In this document: one piece after another, positions 52,775-64,000 of the stretch
Layout: each line of letters starts with the position of its first letter
Numbering within the stretch: the stretch's first letter is position 1
Assembly (NCBI GenBank): GCA_003281365.1
Contig: QCCF01000006.1
Coordinates: 1-64,000, forward strand
DNA: 64,000 bases
Direction of reading: 5' to 3'
From: Prochlorococcus sp. AG-347-K18
GTDB taxonomy: Bacteria > Cyanobacteriota > Cyanobacteriia > PCC-6307 > Cyanobiaceae
Position numbers and translations under genes: made by a program
Notes under the pieces: generated by a model
The model's database searches: none
What the model saw: the letters and a program-made list of their open reading frames with translations, nothing else
Told to the model about the DNA's origin: nothing

Positions 52775-53989
52775 ATGCAGCAGGTTAAAAAAGTTGTATT
52801 AGCCTATTCTGGTGGTGTTGATACGAGCGTTTGTATTCCATATTTAAAAAATGAATATGGCATTTCAGAAGTTGTTACTTTTGTTGCAGATCTTGGACAA
52901 GGCGAAGATTTGGAACTGATTAGGCAAAAAGCTTTAAATTCAGGTGCATCTAAATCAATCGTTGGTAATTTAGTTAATAGTTTTATTGAAAGATTTGCTT
53001 TTCCTGCCATTAGAGCAAATTCATTATATTTAGATAAATATCCTCTATCTACAGCTCTTGCTCGGCCTTTAATTGCTGAAAATCTGGTAAGTATTGCAAG
53101 AGAGATTAATGCTGATGCAGTAGCTCATGGATGTACAGGCAAAGGTAATGATCAAGTTCGATTTGATTTGGCAATTAATGCCTTAGCCCCTGATTTAAAA
53201 ATAATTACTCCAGCAAGAGAGTGGAAGATGAGTAGAGAAGAGGCAATTTTATACGGAGAAAAATTTGGTATTCCTGCCCCAGTATCAAAAAAATCGCCAT
53301 ATTCAATAGACGTTAACCTACTTGGTAGGAGTATTGAAGCCGGAATATTGGAGGATCCAATGCAAGAAGCACCGGAAGATATTTTTGCAATGACATCATC
53401 AATTGATAATTCACCTGACTCTCCGCAAGATGTTGAAATTGTTTTTAAAAATGGTTTACCAGTTGAAATTGATAAAGAAATATTAACTCCTGTAGAGATT
53501 ATTAAAAAAGCTAATGATCTTGCGGGTAAACATGGTTTTGGAAGAATAGATATGATTGAAGACCGAGTAGTAGGAATTAAAAGTAGAGAAATTTATGAAA
53601 CGCCTGGTTTGTTACTTTTAATAAAAGCTCACCAGGAATTAGAAAGCATAACACTAAATCCAGATGTTATTAATTTTAAAGGAATAGTTGAAAAAAAATG
53701 GGGTCAACTAGTTTATCAAGGTTTTTGGTTTGGTCCTCTCAAGGAGAGTCTTGATGCTTTTGTTTCATCAACTCAAACTTCAGTTAATGGAAGAGTGAAG
53801 ATTAGGTTACATAAAGGGAATGCAATAATTATTGGAAGGAAATCTGAAAATAATTCTCTTTACAGGCCAGATATGGCAACTTATAGTCAAGAGGATATAT
53901 TCGATCATTCCTCAGCAGAGGGTTTTATCTATATGTGGGGTATGTCCAATAAAATTTGGGCAGAGTTAAATTCAAAAAAAATTGATTAA
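52775..53989 (+). CDS. argG: Argininosuccinate synthase
   Basis: [41 protein letters not shown]. Confidence 0.98.
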   Translation: MQQVKKVVLAYSGGVDTSVCIPYLKNEYGISEVVTFVADLGQGEDLELIRQKALNSGASKSIVGNLVNSFIERFAFPAIRANSLYLDKYPLSTALARPLIAENLVSIAREINADAVAHGCTGKGNDQVRFDLAINALAPDLKIITPAREWKMSREEAILYGEKFGIPAPVSKKSPYSIDVNLLGRSIEAGILEDPMQEAPEDIFAMTSSIDNSPDSPQDVEIVFKNGLPVEIDKEILTPVEIIKKANDLAGKHGFGRIDMIEDRVVGIKSREIYETPGLLLLIKAHQELESITLNPDVINFKGIVEKKWGQLVYQGFWFGPLKESLDAFVSSTQTSVNGRVKIRLHKGNAIIIGRKSENNSLYRPDMATYSQEDIFDHSSAEGFIYMWGMSNKIWAELNSKKID

Positions 53990-53992
53990 GAT

Positions 53993-54466
53993 TTAGGACT
54001 GTGCATTTTTTTTAACTTCAATATCATCTTTTCCTGAAGTTGAGGACTCAGCACTTGCTAATACTTGTTTTTCTTCAGATGCAACTTTAGTTTCTGGATT
54101 ATCCTTATTCTCAGCTTGAGTTATATTTTTATTTGAAGGCCTTGGTTTTGGTAAAGGACCTTCCTGCTTTACCGTCATATATCTAATAACATCTTCACTT
54201 AGTCTCATCGCTTTTTCAATTTTGAAAATATGTTGTCCGTCACCTTGGTGACTTAATTGTACATAAATACCTTCTCTATGTTTAGCAATTTGATAAGCCA
54301 ATCTTCTCTTACCTCTCATTTGGCTATCAAGGATAGAACCGCCAAATTCTTGCAAAAGTTTATTGTATTTTTCTATATGATTTTTTACTTCATCTTCCGC
54401 AATATCTGGGCGGAGGATGTACATTGTTTCGTAATAAGATTGTTGAGCATTCATAGTTTCAGACAA
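53993..54466 (-). CDS. rpsF: 30S ribosomal protein S6
   Basis: [36 protein letters not shown]; low-complexity C-terminal extension. Confidence 0.95.
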   Translation of the reverse strand: MSETMNAQQSYYETMYILRPDIAEDEVKNHIEKYNKLLQEFGGSILDSQMRGKRRLAYQIAKHREGIYVQLSHQGDGQHIFKIEKAMRLSEDVIRYMTVKQEGPLPKPRPSNKNITQAENKDNPETKVASEEKQVLASAESSTSGKDDIEVKKNAQS

Positions 54467-54556
54467 GGTCTTTGGCTCATAAATTGTTGTGATGAGCGTC
54501 TGTTCATTACTTACGATACATTATGAAGGGCAGTTTCTTAGAAATTAGCATCATTT

Positions 54557-55417
54557 TTAAAGACATTTTTTTAGTGCGTCATTCATAATGTGAAAAGGCA
54601 CTTCTAAACCATCTGTCCAAAATGATATCGATTTCATTCCTTGAGCAACAAGCATTTCTGAACCATCGATAGTATTGCATCCTTTGTTCGAGCAAAATTT
54701 TAATAAAGGAGTTGGTGCTGGATTGTAGATTAGATCATACACAATTGTTTGTGATTTAAGAGATCTCCAAAAAACCTTACCGTATGGCAATTTATTTTTT
54801 TCATTTTTAGTTGTTTTCATCCCCACTGGTGTCGTGTTTACAATTAGGTCCGCTTCCTGAATTAAATTTTCGGCTAGATTATCATCATTTAAAATAACTT
54901 GAAGTTGAATTTGACTTTCAAAATTTTTTCTTAATTCATTAAGTGATGATTTATTACGTGATATAACTGAAATTGTTGAAAGATTTAAATTTATTAAACC
55001 CTGAATGACAGATCTTGCAGCGCCACCGGAGCCAAGAACTACTGAGTTTTTTTTAGATAAGTTTATTGTTTTTAATGGATAAATGAATCCCTCTACATCT
55101 GTATTAGTAGCGCTCCACTCCTTTTCAGAATTTAGTTTCAAGGTATTAATCGCTTTTACTTGTTTGGCAATAGGGGAAATTTCACTACAAAGGTCAAATA
55201 CTTTTTCTTTATGCGGAATTGTAATATTTAAACCTTTGCAATTAATTTTTTTTAAAGAATTCAGAACTAATTCTAGATCTTGTTCTTTACAGGGTAAAGC
55301 AATATAAATCAAATCTAAGCCTAAATATTGAAGTGCAGCATTTTGCATAATTGGTGATAAAGAATGGCTTACTGGATTGCCAATTAATGCAATAAAAGAT
55401 GTCTTACTTGAAATCAT
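54557..55417 (-). CDS. aroE: Shikimate dehydrogenase
   Basis: LIGNPVSHSLSPIMQNAAL, LNITIPHKEKV, VLGSGGAARSVI, NTTPVGM. Confidence 0.96.
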   Translation of the reverse strand: MISSKTSFIALIGNPVSHSLSPIMQNAALQYLGLDLIYIALPCKEQDLELVLNSLKKINCKGLNITIPHKEKVFDLCSEISPIAKQVKAINTLKLNSEKEWSATNTDVEGFIYPLKTINLSKKNSVVLGSGGAARSVIQGLINLNLSTISVISRNKSSLNELRKNFESQIQLQVILNDDNLAENLIQEADLIVNTTPVGMKTTKNEKNKLPYGKVFWRSLKSQTIVYDLIYNPAPTPLLKFCSNKGCNTIDGSEMLVAQGMKSISFWTDGLEVPFHIMNDALKKCL

Positions 55418-55503
55418 GTTTGGAATTTTTCCTCAAAAAATAATGATCTGTTCGGGAACCACACCCCGTCTTTGAGTAACAATAATGTCGCTAATGACCG
55501 ATT

Positions 55504-57441
55504 ATGGAGAATATCAAATATGAGAGTTTACCCATGGGTAAGGTTGTAGGAATCGATTTAGGAACAACTAATAGTTGTGTCGCTGTGATGGAGGGTGGTA
55601 AACCTACTGTAATAGCAAATGCTGAGGGTTTCAGAACAACTCCATCAGTTGTTGCATATACCAAAAATCAAGATCAACTTGTTGGACAAATTGCAAAAAG
55701 ACAAGCTGTTATGAATCCTGAAAATACTTTTTATTCTGCAAAGCGTTTTGTGGGTAGAAGAGTTGATGAGGTTAATGAAGAATCTAAAGAAGTCAGTTAT
55801 TCTGTTGAAAAATCCGGTTCTAGTGTCAAACTAAAGTGTCCTATTTTAGATAAGCAGTTTTCTCCTGAAGAGGTAAGTTCTCAAGTTTTAAGAAAGTTAG
55901 CAGATGACGCAGGTAAATACCTTGGTGAAAAAGTTACACAGGCAGTAATTACAGTTCCAGCTTATTTTAATGACTCTCAAAGACAGGCTACAAAAGATGC
56001 AGGCAAGATTGCAGGTTTAGAAGTTCTTAGAATTGTGAATGAGCCAACTGCCGCAGCTTTAGCATATGGTTTGGATAAAGAAAATGAAAAAATTCTTGTT
56101 TTTGATTTAGGGGGAGGCACATTCGATGTTTCAGTTATTGAAGCTGGTGATGGTGTTACCGAAGTTTTGTCTACATCTGGAGATACACATTTAGGTGGTG
56201 ATGATTTTGATAGATGTATCGTAGATCACTTAGCTAGTACATTTAAATCAAATGAGGGAATAGACCTTAGACAAGATAAGCAAGCGTTACAGAGACTTAC
56301 TGAAGCAGCAGAAAAAGCAAAAATTGAGCTTTCCAATGCTACTCAGAGCGAAATAAATTTACCTTTTATTACTGCAACCCCCGAAGGTCCTAAACATTTG
56401 GATTTGAACCTAACTAGAGCGAAGTTTGAGGAATTAGCAGCTTCTTTAATTGATAGGTGTAAGACTCCAGTTGAGAGAGCTATAAGTGATGCAAAAATAT
56501 CTACTAGCGAAATTGATGAAGTTGTAATGGTTGGAGGCTCTTCTCGAATACCTGCTGTTTTAGATTTAGTTAAAAAAATAATAGGTAAAGAACCAAATCA
56601 GACTGTTAATCCTGATGAGGTAGTAGCTGTTGGAGCTGCAATTCAGGGAGGAGTTTTAGCTGGAGAGGTTAAAGATATATTGTTGCTTGACGTTACTCCA
56701 CTTTCTTTAGGTGTAGAGACTTTAGGGGGAGTAATGACAAAAATGATAAATCGAAATACTACAGTGCCTACGAAAAAAGCTGAAACATATTCAACTGCTG
56801 TAGATGGTCAAACAAATGTAGAAATACACGTTTTACAGGGTGAAAGAGAAATGGCGTCTGATAACAAAAGCTTAGGAACTTTTAGATTAGATGGTATACC
56901 ATCAGCACCACGAGGTGTTCCTCAAATAGAAGTTACCTTTGATATTGATGCAAATGGCATTCTTAGCGTTACTGCTAAAGACAAAGGAAGTGGTAAAGAA
57001 CAGAGTATTTCTATCACTGGTGCCTCTACTTTATCTGATAATGAAGTTGAAAAAATGGTAAAAGATGCTGAATCTAATGCATCTGCAGATAAAGAAAAAA
57101 GAGAAAGAATTGATTTAAAGAATCAAGCTGAAACACTTGTTTATCAGACAGAAAAGCAACTTGGTGAACTAGGAGATAAAATTGATGCTGCAGCAAAATC
57201 TAAGGTTGAAGAAAAAAGTAATGCTCTAAAAGAGGCAACTTCAAAAGAGGATTATGAATCAATGAAAAAACTTCTTGAGGAACTTCAGCAAGAACTTTAT
57301 GCAGTTGGTTCATCTGTTTATCAGCAACCTGGTAATCAGCCCCCATCATCTGGATCAGCCGATGGTTCTGATCAGAGTGATTCAAAAGATAAGGGCGGAG
57401 ATGATGTTATTGACGCAGACTTTACTGAAACAAAGGATTAG
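55504..57441 (+). CDS. dnaK: Chaperone DnaK (Hsp70)
   Basis: [34 protein letters not shown]; probable true start MGKVVG at 55534. Confidence 0.98.
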   Translation: MENIKYESLPMGKVVGIDLGTTNSCVAVMEGGKPTVIANAEGFRTTPSVVAYTKNQDQLVGQIAKRQAVMNPENTFYSAKRFVGRRVDEVNEESKEVSYSVEKSGSSVKLKCPILDKQFSPEEVSSQVLRKLADDAGKYLGEKVTQAVITVPAYFNDSQRQATKDAGKIAGLEVLRIVNEPTAAALAYGLDKENEKILVFDLGGGTFDVSVIEAGDGVTEVLSTSGDTHLGGDDFDRCIVDHLASTFKSNEGIDLRQDKQALQRLTEAAEKAKIELSNATQSEINLPFITATPEGPKHLDLNLTRAKFEELAASLIDRCKTPVERAISDAKISTSEIDEVVMVGGSSRIPAVLDLVKKIIGKEPNQTVNPDEVVAVGAAIQGGVLAGEVKDILLLDVTPLSLGVETLGGVMTKMINRNTTVPTKKAETYSTAVDGQTNVEIHVLQGEREMASDNKSLGTFRLDGIPSAPRGVPQIEVTFDIDANGILSVTAKDKGSGKEQSISITGASTLSDNEVEKMVKDAESNASADKEKRERIDLKNQAETLVYQTEKQLGELGDKIDAAAKSKVEEKSNALKEATSKEDYESMKKLLEELQQELYAVGSSVYQQPGNQPPSSGSADGSDQSDSKDKGGDDVIDADFTETKD

Positions 57442-58520
57442 GAAAAGTAATTTTTAATTTCATTAGCAACCCATCTAGAACAAGCCGGAGCTAGTAAAAT
57501 TCCATTTTTATAAAAACCCGTACATATAATTAATCCATCTTCTAAATTTTTCATTATTGGTGAAGGTTCTCCTTCAGGTCTTGACCTTATTCCGTACCAT
57601 TTTTTTGAAATTTTCCCGTTTGCCAGCCAAGTTGGTTTTTTATCTAGAAAATTTGTGAGTTCTTCGAATATATTTTCTTTTGGCTTAGCACTATATTCGT
57701 CAGTTGATCCAATAATAAGCTTATTTTTTGATTTTGGAATTATATTTTTGCCATTTATATTGAATTGTTTTGGAAGTGATAATAAATCAACTTCTGATTC
57801 ATTTATATTAATTTCTATAGCTTGACCGATGACAGATTTTAATTGGATGTTGTGAGATAAGTTATTTATTAAATCAACTGCTTTTAGAGAATTACACAAA
57901 ATAACGACGTCAGATTTGATATTTTTATTGTTTCTTGTTTTAGAAATCCATTGATTATGTGATTTTTGTATTTTTATTATTTCTTCTTTTAAAAAATTGA
58001 TTTTTTTATGTTTTAGATATTGATCTAATGTTTTAAGTAAGGATACAGCATTTATCCTTCCATCTTCGAGGGAAATAATTCCTTTTATATTTTTTGTCTG
58101 AAAGGCTTTATTTATTTTCTTAATAAAAATTGAGTTTTTTTCTAAAATTTGTAAGTTTTGATTATTATTTTCATGAATAAATTTCTCTAATTTTTTAAAC
58201 TTTTCTTCATTTGTAGTTAATTGTATTAATGGCTTTTCTATATTTAATTCATGATTAAATTGTTTCAAGAATTCAATCCATTTTGGCCATAATTGAATGC
58301 TTTTTTCCCTGAGATCCCAACTTCTACCTTTCCTTTTTTGATACATATTACCCATTAGTAAGCCTAAAGCAGCATGGCTACTATTGTTGCGCTGAGACGG
58401 ATCTATTATGGTTATTTGGAAACCCAATTCTGATAATTCTAAGGCATTAAATTTTCCAATGATTCCCGATCCAATAATAACTATGTGTGCTTTTTGAAAA
58501 TTTTGTTTTAAGATTTTCAT
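57438..58520 (-). CDS. FAD-dependent oxidoreductase (DAO/ThiO-like)
   Basis: [30 protein letters not shown]-terminal [16 protein letters not shown]. Confidence 0.88.
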   Translation of the reverse strand: MKILKQNFQKAHIVIIGSGIIGKFNALELSELGFQITIIDPSQRNNSSHAALGLLMGNMYQKRKGRSWDLREKSIQLWPKWIEFLKQFNHELNIEKPLIQLTTNEEKFKKLEKFIHENNNQNLQILEKNSIFIKKINKAFQTKNIKGIISLEDGRINAVSLLKTLDQYLKHKKINFLKEEIIKIQKSHNQWISKTRNNKNIKSDVVILCNSLKAVDLINNLSHNIQLKSVIGQAIEININESEVDLLSLPKQFNINGKNIIPKSKNKLIIGSTDEYSAKPKENIFEELTNFLDKKPTWLANGKISKKWYGIRSRPEGEPSPIMKNLEDGLIICTGFYKNGILLAPACSRWVANEIKNYFS

Positions 58521-58568
58521 TGATATATTAGATATACTTGCTTAATTGATTTAATAGTTAAAGATTTT

Positions 58569-59423
58569 TTGGAACATCCTTCAATTATATTCAAAATTGT
58601 TTGCCCCGATCGTCCTGGTCTTGTAAGTTTACTTACAAGTTGGATTTCAGAGTATGGTGGCAATATAAAGCACTCTGATCATCACACAGATCAGGATGCG
58701 GGTTTGTTTCTTAGCCGAATTGAATGGAAGAGTAAAAAAGCATCTTTAGATAGAGATGAAATTTATAATGAATTTGAAAAAGTTGCAGCTCAAGTAAATG
58801 GAAAATTTAACATAAATTATTCTGATGAAATACCTAATATTGCTATATTCGTTAGCAAACAAAATCATTGCTTGATCGACTTACTTTGGCGAGTAAGAAA
58901 TGGTGAACTCAAAATGAAAGTGCCATTAATAATTTCAAATCACCCTGATCTTGAAAATATTGCAACTGACTTTAATGCAAAGTTTGTCTATATCAATACA
59001 TTAAATATTAAAAAATCTGATGTTGAAGAACAATTTTTAGATTTACTTAAAGAATATGAAATTGATCTTGTTGTATTAGCAAAATATATGCAAATTTTGA
59101 GTGACTCTTTTTTAAAAGAGTTTTCTTCAATAATTAATATTCATCATTCTTTTTTACCTGCTTTTAAGGGGGCGCAGCCTTATCATCGAGCATGGAAGAG
59201 GGGTGTTAAATTAATAGGTGCTACGGCTCACTATGTCACTGAAGATCTTGATGAAGGACCTATAATAGATCAATGCACAGTCAATGTGAGTCATAGAGAC
59301 GAAGTTGATGATTTGATTAGAAAAGGAAGAGATATTGAAAGAATAGCTTTAGCAAGAGCAGTTAGATTACATTTAAATCATCAAGTATTTGTTTATAATA
59401 GTAAAACTGCTGTCTTTGATTGA
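58569..59423 (+). CDS. purU: Formyltetrahydrofolate deformylase
   Basis: ACT-like N-terminus (CPDRPGLVSLLTSW) and formyl-hydrolase core (INIHHSFLPAFKGAQPYHRAWKRGVKLIGATAHYVTEDLDEGPII); TTG start. Confidence 0.95.
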   Translation: MEHPSIIFKIVCPDRPGLVSLLTSWISEYGGNIKHSDHHTDQDAGLFLSRIEWKSKKASLDRDEIYNEFEKVAAQVNGKFNINYSDEIPNIAIFVSKQNHCLIDLLWRVRNGELKMKVPLIISNHPDLENIATDFNAKFVYINTLNIKKSDVEEQFLDLLKEYEIDLVVLAKYMQILSDSFLKEFSSIINIHHSFLPAFKGAQPYHRAWKRGVKLIGATAHYVTEDLDEGPIIDQCTVNVSHRDEVDDLIRKGRDIERIALARAVRLHLNHQVFVYNSKTAVFD

Positions 59424-59433
59424 TAATAATCTC

Positions 59434-60792
59434 TTAATCTTCTAATTCTATTTGTATTTGTCTTTCATAAATTGATTCTTCATTAAAAGCTCTTGCTACC
59501 AAGAAACTGGCAATGCAGCTGATTAACACAGGTTTCATTATTAATAAATTTTTTGTTAAAGCAAAAGCTAAAAACATTGCTGTTATTGGCGTTCGCGAAC
59601 ATCCTGCTACGAAAGCTCCCATTCCCGCAAAAATGTATGTACTAGGTGCATGTCCTGTAGCAATTTCCACCCAGCTCCCCATTATTAGTCCGATTGACCC
59701 TCCTAAAGTAAGCATTGGATAGAATAGTCCTCCAGGAGCTCCGGATGCTGCAGCTAAACCTGTTGTGATAAATAGTATTAAAACTGCTAATAAAGCAATT
59801 TCAATACTTGTATTTCGTTCAGCTATTATTTTCTGTAATTCATCTAAATTATGAAATGTACTGGGTAAAAAAGAGTAGATACTTCCTAAAATAAGTCCAC
59901 AGATACTCATTTTTAAAACAAATTTATTTTTATACCACTTTTTCCCAAGATTTTGCATTAACAAAACATATTTGCTGTACAATTCTGCAAAAATCCCAAT
60001 AATTATTCCTAGTAAAACTAAGTAAATAAAATCTACAGGTAAGAAAAAAACTGACGGGTCATATTCTTTTTGAATCAAAAATCCGAGGTTAAAATCAAAG
60101 CCTCCTGCTTTAGGATCTAAACCCAAGGCTTGAATAATATCAGCAGATGAATCTGCAATAAAAGTTGTAATTACTACTAATAATAAAATTACTGGTCTAG
60201 CAGAGTTTAATAACTCCTCTATTGCATAGATAAACCCTCCTAATGGAGCGCTAAATACTGCAGCTATTCCAGCACCACCACCTGCTGCTACTATTACTCT
60301 TCTGAAAGCTGTAGGAGCTTTGAGCCACTTGGCCATTTGCCAAGCTACGGATCCTCCCATTTGAACTGATGGACCTTCTGGACCCAAAGGGAATCCACTA
60401 CCAATTGCAATAATTCCTGATATAAGCTTTACTAATCCTACTTTTAAATTCATTGGAACTTTTTTATGTCTTAAGAAACCCATGATTTGACTAACACCTG
60501 AACCTTTTGCGGCAGGTGCTATATTTTTGATCAAATATCCTGCAATAGCTCCTCCTAGAGCTCCAAAAATAGGTAAGACCGCAATAGATGGGAATTGGTC
60601 TAATAATGCTAATCTCCAATTATTAATAAAATAGATTCCAGTTTTAAAAGATATGCTTGTAATTGAAGCCCCTAGACCTGTTAATAAGAGCGAAAATGCA
60701 ACGACTAGAGATCTTTGTTTTAATAATTTTTTGATGCTACGAGAAGAATTATTACTTGTTTTTTGAATATTATCTTTTATAAAGTTAGACAT
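59434..60792 (-). CDS. ClC-family chloride channel/transporter
   Basis: GSGFPLGPEGPSVQMGG, AAVFSAPLGGFIYAIEEL, GAPGGLFYPMLTLGG. Confidence 0.95.
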   Translation of the reverse strand: MSNFIKDNIQKTSNNSSRSIKKLLKQRSLVVAFSLLLTGLGASITSISFKTGIYFINNWRLALLDQFPSIAVLPIFGALGGAIAGYLIKNIAPAAKGSGVSQIMGFLRHKKVPMNLKVGLVKLISGIIAIGSGFPLGPEGPSVQMGGSVAWQMAKWLKAPTAFRRVIVAAGGGAGIAAVFSAPLGGFIYAIEELLNSARPVILLLVVITTFIADSSADIIQALGLDPKAGGFDFNLGFLIQKEYDPSVFFLPVDFIYLVLLGIIIGIFAELYSKYVLLMQNLGKKWYKNKFVLKMSICGLILGSIYSFLPSTFHNLDELQKIIAERNTSIEIALLAVLILFITTGLAAASGAPGGLFYPMLTLGGSIGLIMGSWVEIATGHAPSTYIFAGMGAFVAGCSRTPITAMFLAFALTKNLLIMKPVLISCIASFLVARAFNEESIYERQIQIELED

Positions 60793-60801
60793 GGTCCATG
60801 A

Positions 60802-63375
60802 TTACTTTGTCAAGCTGAAATCGTGTATTTCATCAAATTGAAGATAGCGATAAAGTTCATCTGAATATGGATGAATTTTATTTTTAGTAATATCCTGATA
60901 TTCTTCTATTTCAGGTATTTTTCCTAGTAGTGCACAAACTGCTGCCAATTCTGCACTCCCTAAAAATACTTGCGCATTCTTGCCAAGTCTATTGTCAAAA
61001 TTTCTTGTACTTGTAGAAAATACTACAGAACCTTCATCAACTCTAGCTTGATTTCCCATACACAAAGAACAGCCTGGCAACTCTAATCTCGCACCACAAT
61101 CTTCAAATATTTTATAGTAGCCCTCAGCTTTAAGAGTTTCTTCATCCATCTTTGTTGGTGGACAAATCCATAATTTAGCTTTTAAATTTTGTACTCCTTC
61201 AAGAACTTTTGCAGCTGCCCTGTAATGACCAATATTTGTCATGCAAGAACCTATAAAAACCTCGTCAATATTTGTATTTGCAACATCAGTGATTTCTTTT
61301 ACATTATCTGGATCATTAGGGCAAGCAACTATAGGTTGTTTGACTTTTGCCAAATCAATTTCAATGATTTCTTCATACTGGGCGTTTGAATCTGGTTGAA
61401 TTAATGATGGTTTTTTTAACCAATTTTTCATATCATTTATTCTTCTTGAAATCGATTTTGAATCTTCATAATTGCTCTCGATCATTTTTTCTAGCAGGCA
61501 AATATTGCTTTTTAAATATTCTTGAACAGTTTCTTGGGATAAGAGTATTGTGCTACCAGCGCATGATCGTTCTGCAGTAGCATCAGTAAGTTCAAAAGCT
61601 TGTTCAAGTTTTAGGTTTGGTAATCCCTCAATTTCCATAATTTTCCCGTTGAATATATTTTTCTTATTTTCTTTCTCAACAGTTAATAGCCCTTTTTTAA
61701 TTGCGAAGAGAGGGATTGCATTAACTAAATCTCTAAGAGTAATTCCAGGTAATAATTCTCCCTTAAATTTAACCAGCACAGATTCCGGCATATTTAATGG
61801 CATTGATCCTATTGCAGCGGCAAATGCAACAATGCCTGAGCCTCCAGGGAATGAAATGCCAAGAGGAAATCTTGTATGACTATCTCCACCTGTGCCAACA
61901 GTATCAGGGAGAAGCATTCTGTTAAGCCAGCTATGAATGATGCCGTCGCCAGGCTTAAGAGCTACTCCACCTCTTTGAGATATAAAATCAGGTAATTCTT
62001 TATGGGTCAGTAGATCTACTGGTTTAGGATATGCAGCTGTATGACAAAAACTTTGCATCACTAAATCTGCAGTAAACCCTAAACAAGCTAGTTCTTTTAA
62101 TTCATCTCTAGTCATTGGTCCAGTAGTATCTTGGCTACCAACCGTGGTCATAATTGGCTCACAGGTCATTCCTGGCCTAATTCCATCTAAACCGCATGCT
62201 TTACCTACTATTTTTTGAGCTTGAGTAAATCCGGCACTACTTTCGGTTGGATTTTGTGGTCTAGTAAATATTTCACTTGGTTGATAATCTAATTTGTTTC
62301 TAATTTTGTCCGTAAGAGATCTTCCAATCATAAGATTAATTCTTCCGCCAGCTTGAATTTCATCAGTGAGAGTTGAAGGAAATAACTCGAATTTGCTTAT
62401 TAATTCTTCAGTATTTGAATCTTTTTCAATTTTTTTAATAATACCTTTGTAAGGATATATTTTAATAACATCTCCTGTTTTCATTTGAGATACGTCAGCT
62501 TCTATAGGTAAAGCTCCTGAATCTTGTGCAGTATTAAAGAAAATTGGGGCTATTTTGCTGCCAATTATTATTCCACCTGTTTTTTTGTTGGGAACAAAAG
62601 CGATATCTTCTCCTATATGCCAAATGAGTGAATTAATAGCAGATTTTCTAGAACTACCTGTTCCAACAACATCTCCAACATAAGCTATTGGTAAATTTTG
62701 TTTTTTTAAATTATCAAGAATCTTAAGTCCATCAGGTTTTTTAAATTCCAACATAGCTAATGCATGCATTGGAATATCCGGGCGTGTTGTTGCATGTACA
62801 GCTGGAGATAAGTCGTCTGTATTTGTCTCACCATCAACTTTAAATACTAAACAAGTAATCTCTTTCTCCAGAACTTTTTTATTTATGAACCATTCTGCAT
62901 TTGCCCAACTATTTACAACTTCTTTTGCATAAATATTATTATGAGATAATTCAAAAATTTCATTAGCAGAGTCGTAAACAAGAATAATATTTTTTAAAAC
63001 TTCTGCCGCTTTTTTTGCGAGTAAACTATTTTCTCCTTTAAGTATTTCAACCAAAGAATTTACATTGTATCCGCCTATCATTGTTCCTAATATTTCTATT
63101 GCTTTTTCGGGATTAATTGATTTGCAATATTTTTCGGAATTAACAATAGCCATAAGCCAGCTAGCTTTTACGTAAGCAGCCTCATCAACTCCTGGGGGTA
63201 CTCTATTTATTAGTAAATCAAGTAAATAAGATGAATCGTAAGTACTATCTTGTTCTAATAATTTTGTAATACAATTTGTTTGTTCAGCATTTAAAGGTAA
63301 AGGAGGTATACCTTTGGTAGCTCTTTCAGCTACATGATTTGCATAATCTTCTAGCAATGTTTCCAAATTCTTCAT
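60802..63375 (-). CDS. acnB: Bifunctional aconitate hydratase 2 / 2-methylisocitrate dehydratase
   Basis: AcnB N-terminal helical domain; MTTVGSQDTTGPMTRDELKEL, VGTGGDSHTRFP, LPGCSLCMGNQARV. Confidence 0.97.
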   Translation of the reverse strand: MKNLETLLEDYANHVAERATKGIPPLPLNAEQTNCITKLLEQDSTYDSSYLLDLLINRVPPGVDEAAYVKASWLMAIVNSEKYCKSINPEKAIEILGTMIGGYNVNSLVEILKGENSLLAKKAAEVLKNIILVYDSANEIFELSHNNIYAKEVVNSWANAEWFINKKVLEKEITCLVFKVDGETNTDDLSPAVHATTRPDIPMHALAMLEFKKPDGLKILDNLKKQNLPIAYVGDVVGTGSSRKSAINSLIWHIGEDIAFVPNKKTGGIIIGSKIAPIFFNTAQDSGALPIEADVSQMKTGDVIKIYPYKGIIKKIEKDSNTEELISKFELFPSTLTDEIQAGGRINLMIGRSLTDKIRNKLDYQPSEIFTRPQNPTESSAGFTQAQKIVGKACGLDGIRPGMTCEPIMTTVGSQDTTGPMTRDELKELACLGFTADLVMQSFCHTAAYPKPVDLLTHKELPDFISQRGGVALKPGDGIIHSWLNRMLLPDTVGTGGDSHTRFPLGISFPGGSGIVAFAAAIGSMPLNMPESVLVKFKGELLPGITLRDLVNAIPLFAIKKGLLTVEKENKKNIFNGKIMEIEGLPNLKLEQAFELTDATAERSCAGSTILLSQETVQEYLKSNICLLEKMIESNYEDSKSISRRINDMKNWLKKPSLIQPDSNAQYEEIIEIDLAKVKQPIVACPNDPDNVKEITDVANTNIDEVFIGSCMTNIGHYRAAAKVLEGVQNLKAKLWICPPTKMDEETLKAEGYYKIFEDCGARLELPGCSLCMGNQARVDEGSVVFSTSTRNFDNRLGKNAQVFLGSAELAAVCALLGKIPEIEEYQDITKNKIHPYSDELYRYLQFDEIHDFSLTK

Positions 63376-63472
63376 TAGTAAGGTTTAATGCCTAATCTAT
63401 TGTTATTTTTAATATTGAAAAGGAGAGTATTCATAAATGCTTTTTTAAATATTCAAACTTCTTAATTAATCA

Positions 63473-64000
63473 ATGACGACATCATCAAATAATTCAGCTT
63501 TAGAAAAGACATCAGATTTACATGTTCTTGAAACACGTCCATTAATACCTCCAAGCAGATTACATAATGATATACCTTTAGATCACGACTCTGCTAATAC
63601 AGTATCTAAAACAAGAAGATCGATACAAAATATTTTGCATCATAATGATCAGAAGCTTTTAGTCATCGTAGGTCCATGTTCAATTCATGATCTTGAAGCG
63701 GCAAAGGAATATTCAAAATATATTCAAAAATTCCGAGAAATGTATAAAGATAAATTAGAAATAATTATGAGAGTATATTTTGAAAAACCAAGAACAACTA
63801 TTGGTTGGAAGGGATTGATAAATGATCCTCATCTAGATGATTCTTATGATATTAATACTGGTTTAAGAAGGGCAAGAAGTTTGCTTTCATATTTAGCAAC
63901 TCGTGGTATACCTTCTGCTACAGAATTACTAGATCCAATTGTTCCTCAATATATTGCTGATTTGATAAGTTGGACAGCCATAGGTGCTCGGACTACAGAA
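63473..64000 (+). CDS. 3-deoxy-7-phosphoheptulonate synthase (class I), truncated by window end
   Basis: ATG at 63473 gives MTTSSNNSALEKTSDLHVLETRPLIPPSRL...LLVIVGPCSIHD...RVYFEKPRTTIGWKG, open to window end. Confidence 0.93.
   Translation, partial: MTTSSNNSALEKTSDLHVLETRPLIPPSRLHNDIPLDHDSANTVSKTRRSIQNILHHNDQKLLVIVGPCSIHDLEAAKEYSKYIQKFREMYKDKLEIIMRVYFEKPRTTIGWKGLINDPHLDDSYDINTGLRRARSLLSYLATRGIPSATELLDPIVPQYIADLISWTAIGARTTE

Noticed and set aside
1-64000. tRNA/rRNA genes, CRISPR arrays, insertion sequences
   Set aside because: Looked for T-loop-like GTTCRA motifs, regularly spaced repeats and transposase ORFs; none convincing by eye. A tRNAscan/Infernal run would be decisive.

Overview
AT-rich, gene-dense cyanobacterial chromosome segment. 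The proteins and gene order (dnaN, PRC-barrel, purL, purF, gyrA/parC, ..., guaA) look like high-light Prochlorococcus, and the window runs across the replication-origin region. About 50 protein genes are assignable, nearly all core housekeeping. I saw no rRNA, tRNA, CRISPR array or IS element. The main accessory region is at the left edge (about 0.2-4.5 kb), next to the 3' end of guaA. It holds a compact putative restriction-modification cassette: two DNA methyltransferases with opposite motif order, converging on two candidate PD-(D/E)XK-type proteins and a 64-aa overlapping small ORF. An additional 56-aa ORF below the ORF-track cutoff lies between the cassette and guaA. Other points of interest: a probable oriC between dnaN and thrC with two abutting cyanobacterial-type DnaA boxes; an inverted repeat that could hide the Shine-Dalgarno of a sucrose-phosphate-synthase-like gene whose 3' end overlaps an antisense gene by 109 nt; a 30-bp (60-bp higher-order) tandem repeat in the FtsY N-terminus; and a GyrA/ParC-like subunit without a visible GyrA box. 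All calls come from reading the sequence and supplied translations; no database search was run.
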